From contig CM055607.1 of NCBI GenBank assembly GCA_029379385.1, positions 12,958,001 to 13,022,000 of the forward strand: a stretch of DNA of 64,000 bases, given 5' to 3'. Source of the DNA: Quillaja saponaria (taxonomy: Eukaryota > Streptophyta > Magnoliopsida > Fabales > Quillajaceae). Both the position numbers and the translations under genes were made by a program. Every line of letters starts with the position of its first letter. Position 1 is the first letter of the stretch. This document shows, one piece after another, positions 23,859 to 35,390 of this stretch. The notes under the pieces are model-generated. The model did no database searches, was not told the origin of the DNA, and saw only the letters and a program-made list of their open reading frames with translations.

Positions 23859-24463
23859 TGTTAATATACAATATAGGAAATCCAATACAAAGAAGGCACA
23901 TGACAATCCAATATAGAGAAGACATGTGGCAAAGACAAACTCAAGGCCTAATAACTAGCATGCGACCGGTCAGATGTGTAACACCTGGCAATAAAGAAGC
24001 ATGAATACGGGACCGTTGGGAATTAATCAATACAGAACCATTGAAGATTAATACATAACAGTAACCAACAATCCAAGTTATTGAGTACAACATCCAATTG
24101 GGATACATAAAGTATCTTAAACATTTGAGGTAAATATGAACAACCTTGCTTATTATATTTTATACTATTTTGCTTAAGAGCTCTGACTTTACCATCGGAG
24201 GGTTTTCGAGAAAAATCTCTATCCTCTGACATTGTCTCATTTTTACAAGAAACAATTCAGCTCGGATAGCCCTTGCTCAAACCAACATCACCATTTCACC
24301 ATCATCATCACGTCACCTGCCTATTCATCCACTCCATTTCTCTATCACTATCACTATCTCGCCATCACTATCACCATCACGCCATTAGCCAATCATACAG
24401 TTAAACAGTATAGCATTCTTACCTTCATCTCAAACTATAGATCCACTACTTTAGGATATAACA
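23859..24463 (+). repeat. left LTR of the gag-only element
   Basis: Begins TGTTAATATAC and ends GGATATAACA. It contains CATCA/CACCATCA microsatellite-like stretches near 24290-24390. The 104-codon frame across it (24232-24546) is low-complexity and not a gene. Confidence 0.85.
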
Positions 24464-24480
24464 TTGACACCGTCTATGGA
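24464..24480 (+). promoter_or_regulatory. primer-binding site of the gag-only element
   Basis: TTGACACCGTCTATGGA directly after the LTR. The TTGGCGCCGTCTGTGG form is the usual leader in Tat/Ogre-like gypsy elements. Confidence 0.6.
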
Positions 24481-24559
24481 AAAACTACCGATAAACTTGC
24501 TATTGATCTTAGTTTCAATCTCATCTCATGTTCATTTTTACACTAAGCCAGGATCGAGT

Positions 24560-25464
24560 ATGGAAGAACACCAAAACACTCAAGATGCACTATCTATGCT
24601 CCAAACACTTGACATACTAGTCACCCAACAACAATTCCAAACCTTGATGTTAGATGTCAAAGCTTTATCTACCAAGATAAATGCAACTCCACAATATGGG
24701 CCATAAGACAACTATGACCAATAAGATCTCGGAAGGACAGATGCTAACATAACACCTAATGCAGATAAAGATAGGCATAGAAAAACCTGGCCCCAAAGTG
24801 CCTCTCCCAATAGTCATAGAAGTATTGAGCTCAACAAGGATAATTATATGCAATGTCGGCCAGAAGAACACCTTCCTTTCACCTCTAATGGTACAATACA
24901 TTATCCCTTTACCGAGGATGTGATTTCTTTTCGGGTACTGACCAAATTGAAAATCCCAACATCCGAGCAATATAATAGATTAACAGATCTGGATGATTTT
25001 ATCACTAGTTTTGAATCACTCATGTTGCTTCATGGAGTCCCAAATCAAGTCATGTGTAGGGCATTTGCAGCTGCACTCAAGGATAAGGCCAGATTATGGT
25101 TTCCTTCCCCATAATTCTATTAAAAATTTTAATGAGCTCGTAACCTCCTTCTAGAGACACTTTATGACAAAAAGAAAGCAAGAGAAGGATGCCACCAACC
25201 TTCTAGGAATAAAGCCAGGGGGAAAATGAATCTTTGAAAGACTTTATGGAAAGATTCAACAATGGAGTCCTTGAAGTGAGAGATGCAAGCTTGCAAGTCA
25301 TTATCACAATCTTGAAAGCAAATTTGAGAAAATCCCAATTCAGGTATGACCTGAATAAACACACATTAGTGTACCTAGAAGAACTCATGAGGTGTGCTAA
25401 AAATTTCATTAATGTGAAGAAAGTAGAACGAGTACTAATGACAACACATAACTTAAACAAATGA
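24560..25464 (+). pseudogene. gypsy gag relic
   Basis: Three plus-strand pieces make up a retrotransposon gag. Residues from 24560 begin MEEHQNTQDALSMLQTL. The core at 24848-25114 has PFTEDVISFRV, YNRLTDLDDFITSFESLM, HGVPNQVMCRAFAAALKD and ARLWFPS, the pattern of the Retrotrans_gag domain. The piece at 25234-25464 contains LKDFMERFNNGVLEV, the usual continuation. Stops and shifts lie near 24705 and 25114-25234. No zinc knuckle follows. Gag proteins assemble the particle; this copy could not do so. Confidence 0.75.
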
Positions 25465-25691
25465 TGGGCTCCTTCACCTGACTTTGTTAGTCGACATGAA
25501 GGGAAAAGTGATTATCCAATGTCATCCTAGAATGTAAAAGTTGATGAATGAGGAAGGAAAAAAAATACCAAACACTTGGAATGCACAACATCTAAGAAAG
25601 TATTACTAGTAAAGCATCTCTGTGTAAACATTTGAAATTCCATAATAAATATTTCTAGTTCGGTCTATATTATTTCTTAAACAAAGGAAAA

Positions 25692-26290
25692 AATAAGGCG
25701 AGCTAAGAGCTACCCTCCAAATGAGCTAAGAGCTCAACAAACATGAGCTAAGATCTCACAGAACCAAGAGCTCAACCTTAACAATTAGCTAAGAGCTAAG
25801 AGCCAAGAGCTCAAAATAAAAATGAGCTAAGAGCTCAAACTAAAGAAATGAGCTAAGAGCTTAGAGGCAAAAAGCTCAAACTAAATAAAAATTAGATAAT
25901 TCTCAAAGCCAAGAGCTCAAAATAAAAATGAGCTAAAAGCTCAAGCTAAATAAAAATGAGCTAAGTGCTCAGAGCCAAGAGCTCAAAATAAAAATGAGCT
26001 AAGAACTCAGAGTTAAGAGCTCAAAATAAAAATAATGTAAGAGCCAAGATGCTCAACCCAAACAATGAGCTAAGAGCTGATCCCGGCACCAAGAAAGAAT
26101 ATCTATAAGATTAGAAAATAAATTAGGGGATGACAAACTCGGCCACTCACAGACCATAAGCTCGGCGCCTGTGAGCTCGACAACCATGAGCTTGGTGCAA
26201 GCTCGACACCTGAACTTGGGTACAAGCTTAACACTATAAGCTTAGCCCCGTGAGCTCGGGTGCATGGGCTCGACACCATAAGCTGTTGTT
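25692..26290 (+). repeat. tandem-repeat region in the 3' part of the gag-only element
   Basis: A run of imperfect units built on GAGCTAAGAGCTC with spacers of AAAATAAAAAT or AAACTAAA fills 25697-26080. It is followed by a second set built on GAGCTCGACACC/AAGCTCGG (26140-26285). The core is partly palindromic, with an AGCT inside each half. Tandem repeats in the region before the 3' LTR are known from Tat/Ogre elements. Confidence 0.85.
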
Positions 26291-26938
26291 AATCTTACAT
26301 TTGTTTCATCATTTTATCAGTATGTACTCTTGTTATAAACTATAAGTTGTGATCATTGTATGGCTCAGACAATTCGGCATCACGGCAGCTCAACTACTCC
26401 ACCGAAACGAGCTTGCAATAAGAGTTTTTGTTCCAAGATTTATTTGCTGAGAACAAAGGTGATGGACTTACAATCCAGAAAGAAGTATAGCTTTTCAGAC
26501 TTTCAAATTGAAAATGCCTAGTTTTATGTTATTAAGTCAGATGACATTCATAAAGTGCCTTTAAAATGATGTGGTGCTTGGACTAGAACTCCAAATGGAC
26601 AATAAAAATTGAATACTACATGGAGTACTCCGAATGGAAAATAAAAAATTGAATGCTACCTTCCATGATGAAGAAACCAAGTCACTTTGAAATGGGCACA
26701 AAAGTGTCCAATCTCCCTTTTTGATAATGGATAAATTTATCAATGATAGTAGACAAATTTGGTTGTACAACTAAGGTGAATAAGATGAATAGCTGAGATG
26801 AATGGAAGGTGGACTACCAACATCTCGAGCTCAGCTGGCCTATGACATTCTCAAACTCGCCCAATACAAAGAAATAAATAAATAAAATAAATAAATAAAT
26901 TAGTTCGTGTTAACATGCACTTTCTTTTGGGAGAACAA

Positions 26939-27513
26939 TATTAATATATAATATAGAAAATCCAATATAGAGAAGACACGTGGCAATCCAATACAGAGAA
27001 GACACATGGCAAAGACAAACCAAAGGCCTAATACCTGGCATGTGACTAGTCAGATGTGTAACTCCTGGCAATAAAGAAGCATGAATCATGGACCATTGGG
27101 AATTAATTAATACAGAACCATTAAAGATTAGTACAGAACAGTAACCAACGATCCAAGTTATTAAGTACAACATCCAATTGGGCTATATATAGTAGCTTAA
27201 ACATTTGAGGTAAATACGAACAACCTTGCTTATTACATTTTATATTATTTTGCTATCGGAGGGTTTTCAGAGAAAATCCTCATCCTCTGACATTGTCTCA
27301 TTTTTACAAGAAACAGTTTAGCTTGGACAGCCCTGGCTTAAGCCAATATCACCATCTCATCATCATCATCACGCCACTTGCCTTTTCATCCACTCTATCT
27401 CTCTATCACTATCTCGCCATCAGCATCACGCCATTAGCCTATCATACAGTTAAATAGTATAGCATTCCTACCATCCATCTCAAACCTTAGATCCACCACT
27501 TTGGGATCTAACT
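26939..27513 (+). repeat. right LTR of the gag-only element
   Basis: Begins TATTAATATA (the expected TG has become TA) and ends GGATCTAACT (CA has become CT), next to the CCTAA duplication. GGGAGAACAA before it is a weak polypurine tract. Confidence 0.82.
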
Positions 27514-27518
27514 CCTAA

Positions 27519-28120
27519 GAATTCTTTAGCTCTTGGGCAAGAAAGCCATACACAGTAGACTGCAATTTCTCTACCCAAAACAAAACGTATATTCTTGGAA
27601 AGGAAAATAATACACACGGCAGCAAGAGGAACAAGACAGCTACTTAGAACATGGGAAAGGAAAAGGAAGAGTAACCCATACCTTGAGCCTACTTAACCCA
27701 AAAATATTTTCACACCCTTAAGCTACTGAAACTTGGCATTGAAAGTTGAAGAAACATGGGGATATACACATAGCCAAGCCAAGAGAAGAAAAAAAAAGAA
27801 ATACTATACAGGCAAGTTGGTGACAAGTGTAAGGTCAAGGATAAGGTGATGAGATACTTCGTACAGGATAAAGCTAAAAGTAAAAAAAAAAAAAAAAACT
27901 ATTAGGTGCTTGATTGATTCTTCTTCTTCTTCTTCTTTTGGGATTGTCTACACTTCTAATTGAATTTATATATTCAATTATTATACCTTAATATATATAT
28001 TATACCTAAACAAATTTTATTTATCAACACAATTTACATGAAGTGAACTCTAAGTCCACATCAACTCATATGTGATCAAAATAAATCTTGTAATTACGTG
28101 CATGTGTATATATATATTAG
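27519..28120. other. probable continuation of the Tekay-like LTR, then low-complexity DNA
   Basis: 27519-27875 resembles the left flank of the inserted element in composition and could be the rest of the LTR. A poly-A run follows at about 27881-27898, then a CTT microsatellite near 27920. No gene. Confidence 0.3.
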
Positions 28121-28380
28121 AATTTGTTAGCTTTAATTCTCATTACGTAAAATTTTATTTACCTAACTATATAGGTTACGTATAAACATTCTGAATCATA
28201 CTTTAAATTATCGAATTCGAGTTATCACAAGGTGACTTGGTGTAGGTGGAAGAATTTGTTAGCTTTAATTCTAATTTACATAAACTTTTATTTACCTAAC
28301 TATATAGGTTACATATAAACACTCTGAATCATACTTTAAACTATCGAATTCGAGTTAACACAGGTGACTTGGTCCAGGTA
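28121..28380 (+). repeat. 132-bp tandem duplication
   Basis: Two units start at 28121 and 28253 and share AATTTGTTAGCTTTAATTCT, TTTACCTAACTATATAGGTT and TATCGAATTCGAGTTA. The copies differ at about ten positions. Confidence 0.88.
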
Positions 28381-28555
28381 AAAGGCGTTAAACGTGGTTG
28401 AGGGAGACCAAAAGTTACATAGGGGTGGTAATTGAGAAGGATACGACTGTTCTAGGTATTGCCGAAAATGATGCATTGGATCGAGGCGAATGAAGGAAAA
28501 AGATTTCATATAGCCAACCCCAACTAGTTTGGGATTTAAGGCTTACTTGAGTTAA
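28381..28555 (+). pseudogene. LINE reverse-transcriptase 3' end relic
   Basis: Frames give RGRPKVT, then VIEKDTTVLGIAENDALDRGE and a tail read from AGCCAACCCCAACTAGTTTGG. The pattern GRPK-TW, V..D...LG..E..ALDR..W, then the TAGCC(A/G)ACCCC... end is the usual 3' terminus of plant LINE ORF2. Three stops fall in the frame. It sits directly left of the start of the C5-desaturase duplication unit. Confidence 0.6.
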
Positions 28556-29248
28556 GTTGAATTGAGTCATTCATAGTTATAATTAACTCAAATAGATTGA
28601 GTGTAAACAAAGTTTTAGTCAAAATCTCATATTTGATAAATACCTTGATTTATTTGTCTATTATATAGATTGAAATCATTTCTAATTATGCACTTGAATT
28701 TTACAAAATAATATCGTGATTTTTTGTTTTTTCTTAATGATCATCTCTAACATGTCTTCTTCTTCTTCTTTTTTTTCTTTTTTTCTATATATAATAAAAT
28801 AAAAAAGAGAAAAATATACAAGTTCCAATATTAAAACATGCCATAATATAAATAAATATTAAAAATATATTCATAGTGAAAAGAAAAATAATTTTAAAAA
28901 ATATTTTGTAAGGCCAAATTATAAACTATATTAAGTTTATACTATAAGTGTAAGTTTTTATCTTTTAGTTGTATATATTTTAAGAGTCATATAAGCATGA
29001 TTCACGTGCAACGTGCATGACAAATAAAGTAACATGATTCATATATATATGAATATATCAAAAAGTAATCTTATCCAATTTTCTAGTCTATACTATGAAT
29101 TAATATACCAAATAATTACCATAATTTATTATTTATCTTATCTCATTCTCTTATTTGTTAAAAAAAAGGGTAAATTAGTTGTTTTGTTGTTTAAAATAAT
29201 TCTCGATGGATATAGATTGGATCAAAATCACTTATAGTACTAAACTAA

Positions 29249-30544
29249 GAGATCTCTTATTGTCACAGCCAATTTCTTTAAAGCCACAACATATTAATTG
29301 ACATTAGTTTCTATTTTCCTAAAATACTCTCATTTACTCTATTTATTTATTTGACTTATCTTGTCTAATATTTATTATTTCAATTTCCTATGTATAATTT
29401 TTATGAGACTTTTTAATTTTTTTACTGTACTATTTTTTCTAACCTTTTCAACTTTTTTCAATTGTATGTATCCTTCTGCCTTACCTGTTTGAAATTGTCT
29501 TCCTATAAAACTCTTAAATCATATATTTTTCTTGATTCCTTTAAATATTTTTTTATATTTAAATGGATTGTTACCACACTTTTTATCATATATTTGAATC
29601 TATCAAATATTTAAATGAATTTTATCTATTGATATATAATTTTTATTTTTTAATTATCTAATACTAATTAAATTTTATTGCTAATAAAAGGTTTTTATTT
29701 TTTAACTATAAATTGGGGTCAAATTTATCTTTTAATAAATAATTTTTATTTTTTAATTTTTTTAATTATCTATTGTGGTTGGTTTATGCACTTCAAGAAT
29801 TGATGAAATCAATTGAATGAATTTGAATTGAAATTTTGAAAATAATGACAACTATTGCTAAATAGTTTTTCACAATTATGTTAGAAATTTCAAGAATTAT
29901 ATTTTAAGATCACTTCCTCCTCTTTTTTTCACTAAATATTCTTTGAATTTATTTTTAATTTTTTTGGAAATTTGATTTTATTATTAGAATATTCAATAAA
30001 AATTTAAAATTAATATACATTAATTACTTTAAGAAAAAAGGACACCCAAGTATTTTATAATTTAATTTAAGTATATAATTTATGAGAAAATATAGAAAGA
30101 AAAAAATGTATGGAAGAAAAAGAAAATAATTGAAATATAGACTTTTAAGATGAATTGAAAACAAGTTGAAGAGTTTAGAAAAAATAGTCCAGTAATAAAA
30201 TTAATAAAAAAATGAAAAGCTTAATAAAAATCAATTAGGAAAGAGAAATAATAAAAAATGAAATATTTGATTGAAGAGTTTTATAAAAAGAAGATTTTAG
30301 AAAAAGTATGGTAGAAGGATACGTATAAATAAAAAAAGTTGAAGAGTTTAGGAAAAATAATCTAATAAAAAAAATTAAAAAGCCTAACAAGAATTATACA
30401 TAAGAAAAGAGAAATAATAAATATTGGATAAGATAACTCAAATAATATAAAAAGAGTAAATGATTGTATTTTAGAAAAAAGAGAAATTAATGTCAATTAA
30501 TAAACTGACTCTAAAGAAATTGACTGTGACAATGAGAGTTCTTA
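29249..30544. mobile_element. fold-back / long terminal inverted repeat element (MULE-like MITE)
   Basis: The left end GAGATCTCTTATTGTCACAG and the inverse of the right end AAGAACTCTCATTGTCACAG are imperfect inverted copies. The pairing continues far inward: TTAATTGACATTA, ATTTACTC, TTATCTTGTC/TTATCTTATCC, and TATCCTTCTGCC against GGTAGAAGGATA. The element is close to one 650-bp hairpin on each side of a centre near 29897. The related sequence at about 37230 lacks the insert and keeps ATAGAATAA, while the flanks here read TAAACTAA (29241-29248) and TAAAATAA (30545-30552). That suggests a 8-9-bp target duplication, as in Mutator-like elements. No coding sequence. Confidence 0.8.
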
Positions 30545-31239
30545 TAAAATAATTCTATTTCTGTTTTTTCTTTTTGATGTACCAAATTCGTTTTTAAGAC
30601 AATATATATATATATATATATATTAAGAGTAGAATGAAAGCTATTTCATATGCAGAAACTCATTAAGACAATATTTTTTTTTTTTGAAAAATTACATTTA
30701 TTCTAAGTTGTTTCCGTTATGACAACTGTAAAATGGGAGCTATAAACTTTAAATGCCTCGTTCTTTTTCTTTGGTTTTTTTTGCTTATGTCAACACAAAA
30801 GCTCAGATTTTGGTCCACCTCAGTTCAATCTCCTTCTTTACTCTCCTTTCTCTTCCAAATCTCCCGCTTTATTTTTAGGCCGGCGACCCTTCGCGCCAGA
30901 ATTTTATTAGGACCAACCCGGCCGGTCACCTCCATAGTAATTTCTGTTTCTTCAACTCTCCAATGGAGTATTTTAGTAGTGAATACCTGCAACTCTTCGT
31001 TGACGAGACTTACTTCTACAACAGCATTTTGCTAAGTACCCTTTTGCCTGAGAGATTGTGGGTCCCACTCCCTCGTGTCCTTCAGTCATGGCTACGAAAC
31101 ACCATTGGAGGAACCATATTATACTTGCTCTCTGGCTTCTTCTGGTGCTTCTATATTTATTACTGGGAGCGAAATGTTTATGTTCCTAAAGGTATGTCAT
31201 TTTCTTTTTCAGTTTTAACATTTTTTTTATTATTGCAAT

Positions 31240-31312
31240 TTCTCCTTCTCCTCCTCCTTCTCCTCCTCCTTCTTCTTCTTCTTCTTCTTCTTCTTCTTCT
31301 TCTTCTTCTTCT
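31240..31312 (+). repeat. CTT/CTC microsatellite in intron 1
   Basis: A run of CTCCTTCTC then at least a dozen CTT units. It explains the poly-leucine tail of the frame that runs on from exon 1. The second gene copy has only a short version near 38130. Confidence 0.9.
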
Positions 31313-32147
31313 TTATATTTGTTTACTTCATTTTAATGTCAGTGTCTTATTTTACTTGTCTTTTAATGACCTGGGGAATATCTATTTATGACAACAACCT
31401 TATTGGGTATATTTTGGCTTCTTATGGTCTTCCATGTTTAATGTTGGCTTCTCTGTTTCAATTCTTCCTCGCGAAATCCATTTTGTCTTTTTCTCAAATT
31501 TCTAAATTTATGAGTTATTAATAATTGATTAAATTTTTTATTATGTTTACAGATTTCTTTCATTGCTTCTTCAGATTTGTTGATCATAAGTTCTTGATAT
31601 TAGTTAAATGGATTTTGTTTGTTTTGTCAATTAGCTGATGTCACAATTTTTATTTTTATTTTCTTTAGAATTGTTCAATGTTGAATTGAACCTATATCTG
31701 TTTTTTTTCTTTCCTAATATGCCTCTTATGTTTCGGTAACCTGAATATGAATCTAGTAAATTATCATCTATATGGCTTAGATGAGGTGAGTTTTTTTTTT
31801 CTTTTTTTCCCTGAAACCTATGATAAAGAAGGACAAAAGATGCATATCTCTTAATATCACATGAATAATCCGCGAAACATTGAATCATATATGTTCCCTG
31901 AAAGTTATCCGTACTTGTTAGCATACTGCTTTGCCTCTATTTGGCCAGATTTCAGTTATCAAATATATATTGTTAGAATTTTGCAAAAATCCACTTTGTC
32001 TATCTTGTTATTAGAGGATTTTGAACACATTTTACTGAGTGATTGGAAGGTATAACAATATTTTGTCAGCCTGGTCTTTTTGACAGTGGATAATTTGTAT
32101 CGTGTGTTCTTTTCCTGCTTGCTTACGAAATTTGTCTGCAGGGGGCA

Positions 32148-32312
32148 GAATATATGTGATGAATCTCGGTACCACCGGATCCTCAACATTACACAAACAA
32201 GACATTTATCCTTAGATCTACAAGAGCCTGGAATATATGTGATGAATCTCGCTACCACTGGATCCTCAACATTACACAAACAAGACATTATCCTTAGATC
32301 TACAAAGCCAAA
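32148..32312 (+). repeat. 83-bp tandem duplication in intron 1 of copy 1
   Basis: Units starting at 32148 and 32231 share GAATATATGTGATGAATCTC, then GATCCTCAACATTACACAAA and CCTTAGATCTACAA. The intact gene has a single unit near 39090, so the duplication arose after the gene duplication. Confidence 0.92.
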
Positions 32313-33636
32313 AAATATACATGACCCATGTTCTTTTAGAAATAGTAATAGTTTTTTAGCTAGATATTGAATTGAAATGTTAAATCGATTAATCTATTGT
32401 TTTATTTCAGCCAGTGGCATAAGTAATCTGTCCTGTCAATGTTTGACAGACTCTAGGAAGTTTAACTTGATTAGTACCTAACTTGTCAAATATGAACAAA
32501 TGAATATGTTTGCTGGGAATATATTTTATGTTGTTTGTTTCTGTGTGTTTACGTATCTATCTAAACTTCTAAAGGGCCCCTTCTATAACAGTGTTGTTAA
32601 TCTGTCGAAATCTCCTGTTTGCAGATGCTATTCCATGTTATCGAACCATGCTGCGGCAAATATCTGTGGCAATGAGGTCCATGCCTTTGTTCTGTGGTGT
32701 TCCAACTGTCTGAGTACATGGTCGAGAAAGGCTGGACGAATAGTTTTTCAAGAATAAGTGATGTCGGTTGGCTTGCCTACATTGTCTATCTACTAATTTA
32801 TCTAGTCCTTGTCGAGTTTGGTATTTATTGGGTTCATAGAGAATTGCACGACATAAAACCTCTCTACAGATATTTTCATTCTACCCATCACATGTACAAC
32901 AAACAAAACACTCTCTCCCCGTTTGCTGGTAAGTTCTTGATCTAATACACTCATTCACCACATTTATGTCAAGCAGAACCTCTTTTTATTTTAATTTTTA
33001 CCTTTTACATGATTGTGAAGCCATGATGGAGAGGATTCCCCAAAATTTCAGATAGGGTAACCTACAGCCTCATTTGATTTATCATGCCTAGGTACACAAC
33101 AAACGTACATTAGATAAGACGATTGCACACCTGAGATTTATCATGTCGTGTTCTTTTCACTTGTGGTGTTTGACATATGACATACGAACATCATTAACCT
33201 ACCTTGATTTGTAAGTTTTAAGACATAATCTCACCTCAGTTGCTAGGCATATCATGAATTTGTAACATTTTCATACACGTGGCCTGCTTAAATTATTCTG
33301 AGTTGCATTGAAGGATTCGATGTTCTGTTCTGCTTCTCAGGTTTGGCGTTTCATCCAGTCGACGGGATACTGCAGGCACTTCCCCATGTCATTGTTCTGG
33401 TTCTTGTCCCAACTCATTTAACGACTCATGTATCACTCATATTCATTGAGGCCATATGGTCAGCAAATATTCATGACTGTATCCATGCTGAGTTATGGCC
33501 TGTTATGGGTGCTGGCTACCACACCCTCCACCATACTACATTCCGGCATAACTACGGCCACTACACCATTTTTATGGATTGGATGTTTGGAACTCTTCGT
33601 GAACCTATAGACGGCCAATCTAAAGTGATGAATTGA

Positions 33637-34617
33637 ACCCCGCCCGCACCCATCATTAATTGTCTGTTTTCCTTGTTGTATAATCCAAGGAATAAAGGAC
33701 TGTTCTTATGTATACAGTCTTCGCATGTAAATTATATTTGTCAGTAAGATTATTCTTGTGGCCATCATTAGATAGTGATGGCAATGAATCGAGTCAGGTC
33801 TGATATCTGACTCGACCTAATAGATTGGATAATATCCAAGTTGTTGGATTATTTTTTTAACTTGGATCTTATTAGATCATGATCTGTGAATTGATAAATT
33901 AGGATCGGGTCATGATCCATAAGTCGAATAGATCGGATCGAATAATCCATGATCTATCTTTTTTTCTTTTTTTTAACAAATGTAATTAAGCTTTTTCTAT
34001 CTTTATAAATTGTACAATACTATATAATAAAATAAAAGAATAATATCAAAAGTGACAAAATAGAAGAAATGACAAGCAAATGGACCAAAAAAGAGATAAT
34101 TATTATTCATTCATTATCTATTGAACGTTAGATAGTTTATTAAATAATATTTTAAAATAAATTAATTAGTTTATTTTGATTTACAATAAACTTCTATTTT
34201 AACTAATATACAAATTTAAAAAAGAAAAAAATTGAGTGGATTTTGGAATTAGTCCTTGAATTTAGAAAGATACAGAAATATAATAAGAAATTCAAATGAA
34301 GAAAAAAATATATTTATTACCATTGTTTCCAAATATATTAATTACTAAAATTCGAAGCAGTTGCTTCCTTTCGCTCGATAAGCCAGGTAGGTTTAAGAGA
34401 GTGTGAAAAGATTGATTGTTTAGCCTTCTACCTCAACACAGAAGCGAGCAAAGTGGCCATCCTCTTTCCACCTCCTCCTTCCACATTCTCCTTGTTTATG
34501 CAGCATGGCATGTGAATTTGAAATGAAAGAACCATCAACAATATATACCAGAAGAGGTTATAAATATTCATTTTTGAACACGTCTTATATATATATCTGT
34601 TTTAGGAAGAAAAATGG
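33637..34617. other. 3' flank of copy 1 and a degenerate TE fragment
   Basis: The first 90 bp match the 3' flank of the second gene copy. About 33775-33960 has repeated GGTC/GATCGGATCGA-type motifs (GATGGCAATGAATCGAGTC, TAGGATCGGGTCATGATCC) of a kind found in plant transposon relics. No gene is supported. The 62-codon frame at 34505 has no family resemblance. Confidence 0.4.
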
Positions 34618-35390
34618 GCAGGAGGGACTATATATGACCATACCGTATCTATTACATCGCAAGAATAAACTTGTGCATTTATATGGGTTATAGCTATTAT
34701 ATATAAGAAAGAATTATGAACATAGAAAAAAATATCCTTCCATTTACAAAAAGGTAAAAGATAAAAGTAGATTCTTCAAAAGGTAAAAGATAAAAGTAAA
34801 TTATTCATGCGTTCTACTAATATAATTCTTTTTACTTTTTATGCATAAAGACAATTCTTCTGTGACCTAGAAACTTATCTTATATAATTTAAACTTTATC
34901 TTGAATATATAATGATTGAATAATATGTTTTTATCAATTGATTCAACAACTAGTTAGTAAATTTGATTAAAATATTGACCTAGTTATTTGTACTAATATA
35001 TATATGTCCTTAAAAAAAAAAAAATATTCTTAGTAATACCTAGCTATCAACAGCTTCTGCCTTTGGATATTGTTTGTCCAGTTAGCCTTTTACATTGACA
35101 TACTTCGTTTTCCTCCTAGCTAATCAGAACTTTCGTCACTTAGGTTTGAAGAATATTGAGGATAATAAATAATTGTAGTCAACTTCCAAAGTGTTTAGGA
35201 TTTTGTTTCTTTTTCCTTTATTTATTTTGTTTATAAAGTCTAACTTTCTTTGTTTCGTGTAGATATAATAAGTATCTTTCACCCAAAAAAAGAGTCATTT
35301 TATTTTAAATTTTGAATTTGAAAGAAAAAATTAAATAAAAATAATATAAAGATGATATTTAAATAATATATATATATTATATAAGTGGGT
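34618..35390 (+). repeat. 0.78-kb duplicated block, copy 2
   Basis: Matches 15009-15790 (landmarks given there). The 34621 end begins GGAGGGACTATATATGACCA; in copy 1 the MITE-B end abuts TATATGACTATACC. Confidence 0.75.

Larger units (their letters stand above)
23859..27513 (+). mobile_element. non-autonomous gag-only LTR retrotransposon, plus strand
   Basis: LTRs of 605 bp (23859-24463) and 575 bp (26939-27513) share long blocks such as GGCAATAAAGAAGCATGAAT, AAACATTTGAGGTAAATA, TCGGAGGGTTTTC and CTGACATTGTCTCATTTTTA. The element is flanked by the perfect 5-bp duplication CCTAA (23854-23858 and 27514-27518). After the left LTR stands ATTGACACCGTCTATGG, a degenerate form of the TTGGCGCCGTCTGTGG site seen in Tat/Ogre-type gypsy elements. 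The interior carries gag-like fragments and then a tandem-repeat region, with no protease, RT or integrase. At 3655 bp it fits a non-autonomous derivative moved by a related element. LTR divergence is clearly higher than in the copia element, so it is older. Confidence 0.88.
30963..33636 (+). pseudogene. STE1: Delta7-sterol C5-desaturase, copy 1, frameshifted
   Basis: Exons at 30963-31191, 32625-32928 and 33341-33636 have the same GT-AG sites and phases as the intact copy at 37851-41327. Exon 1 encodes [18 protein letters not shown] and a membrane segment. Exon 2 lacks two bases near 32708 relative to the other copy (ACTGTCTGAGTAC against ACTCTTTGTGAGTAC). The reading frame therefore ends at TGA 32711-32713, after about 105 residues and before every histidine box. 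Beyond it the old frame is still open: HRELHD, HSTHH and HTLHH are all preserved, so the break is young or is a sequencing error. The core promoter also differs: the TATA-like CTATAAAA of the other copy is CTGTAAAA here, though TATAAAC lies at 30741. If translated, it would give a short membrane stub without catalytic residues. Confidence 0.85.
28565..33730 (+). repeat. tandem duplication unit 1 carrying the broken C5-desaturase
   Basis: Similarity to 36515-41450 begins at CATTCATAGTTATAATTAACTC (about 28567) and runs through upstream DNA, all exons and introns, and the 3' flank (CATCATTAATTGTCTG, GCATGTAAAT). Differences include the 1.3-kb fold-back insertion, an 83-bp duplication in intron 1 and shorter intron 2. 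The unit may extend further left if the 15009-15790 block is its original edge. Confidence 0.85.

Noticed and set aside
24232..24546. 104-codon frame rich in His, Ser and Thr
   Set aside because: It lies in an LTR and comes from CATCA/CACCAT low-complexity repeats.
25697..26080. CRISPR-like repeat array
   Set aside because: Units are irregular, spacers are A-rich and repetitive, and the context is a plant LTR element.
31192..31391. Leucine-rich continuation of the first desaturase exon
   Set aside because: It is read-through of intron 1 across a CTT microsatellite; the GT donor at 31192 and the paralogue fix the exon end.
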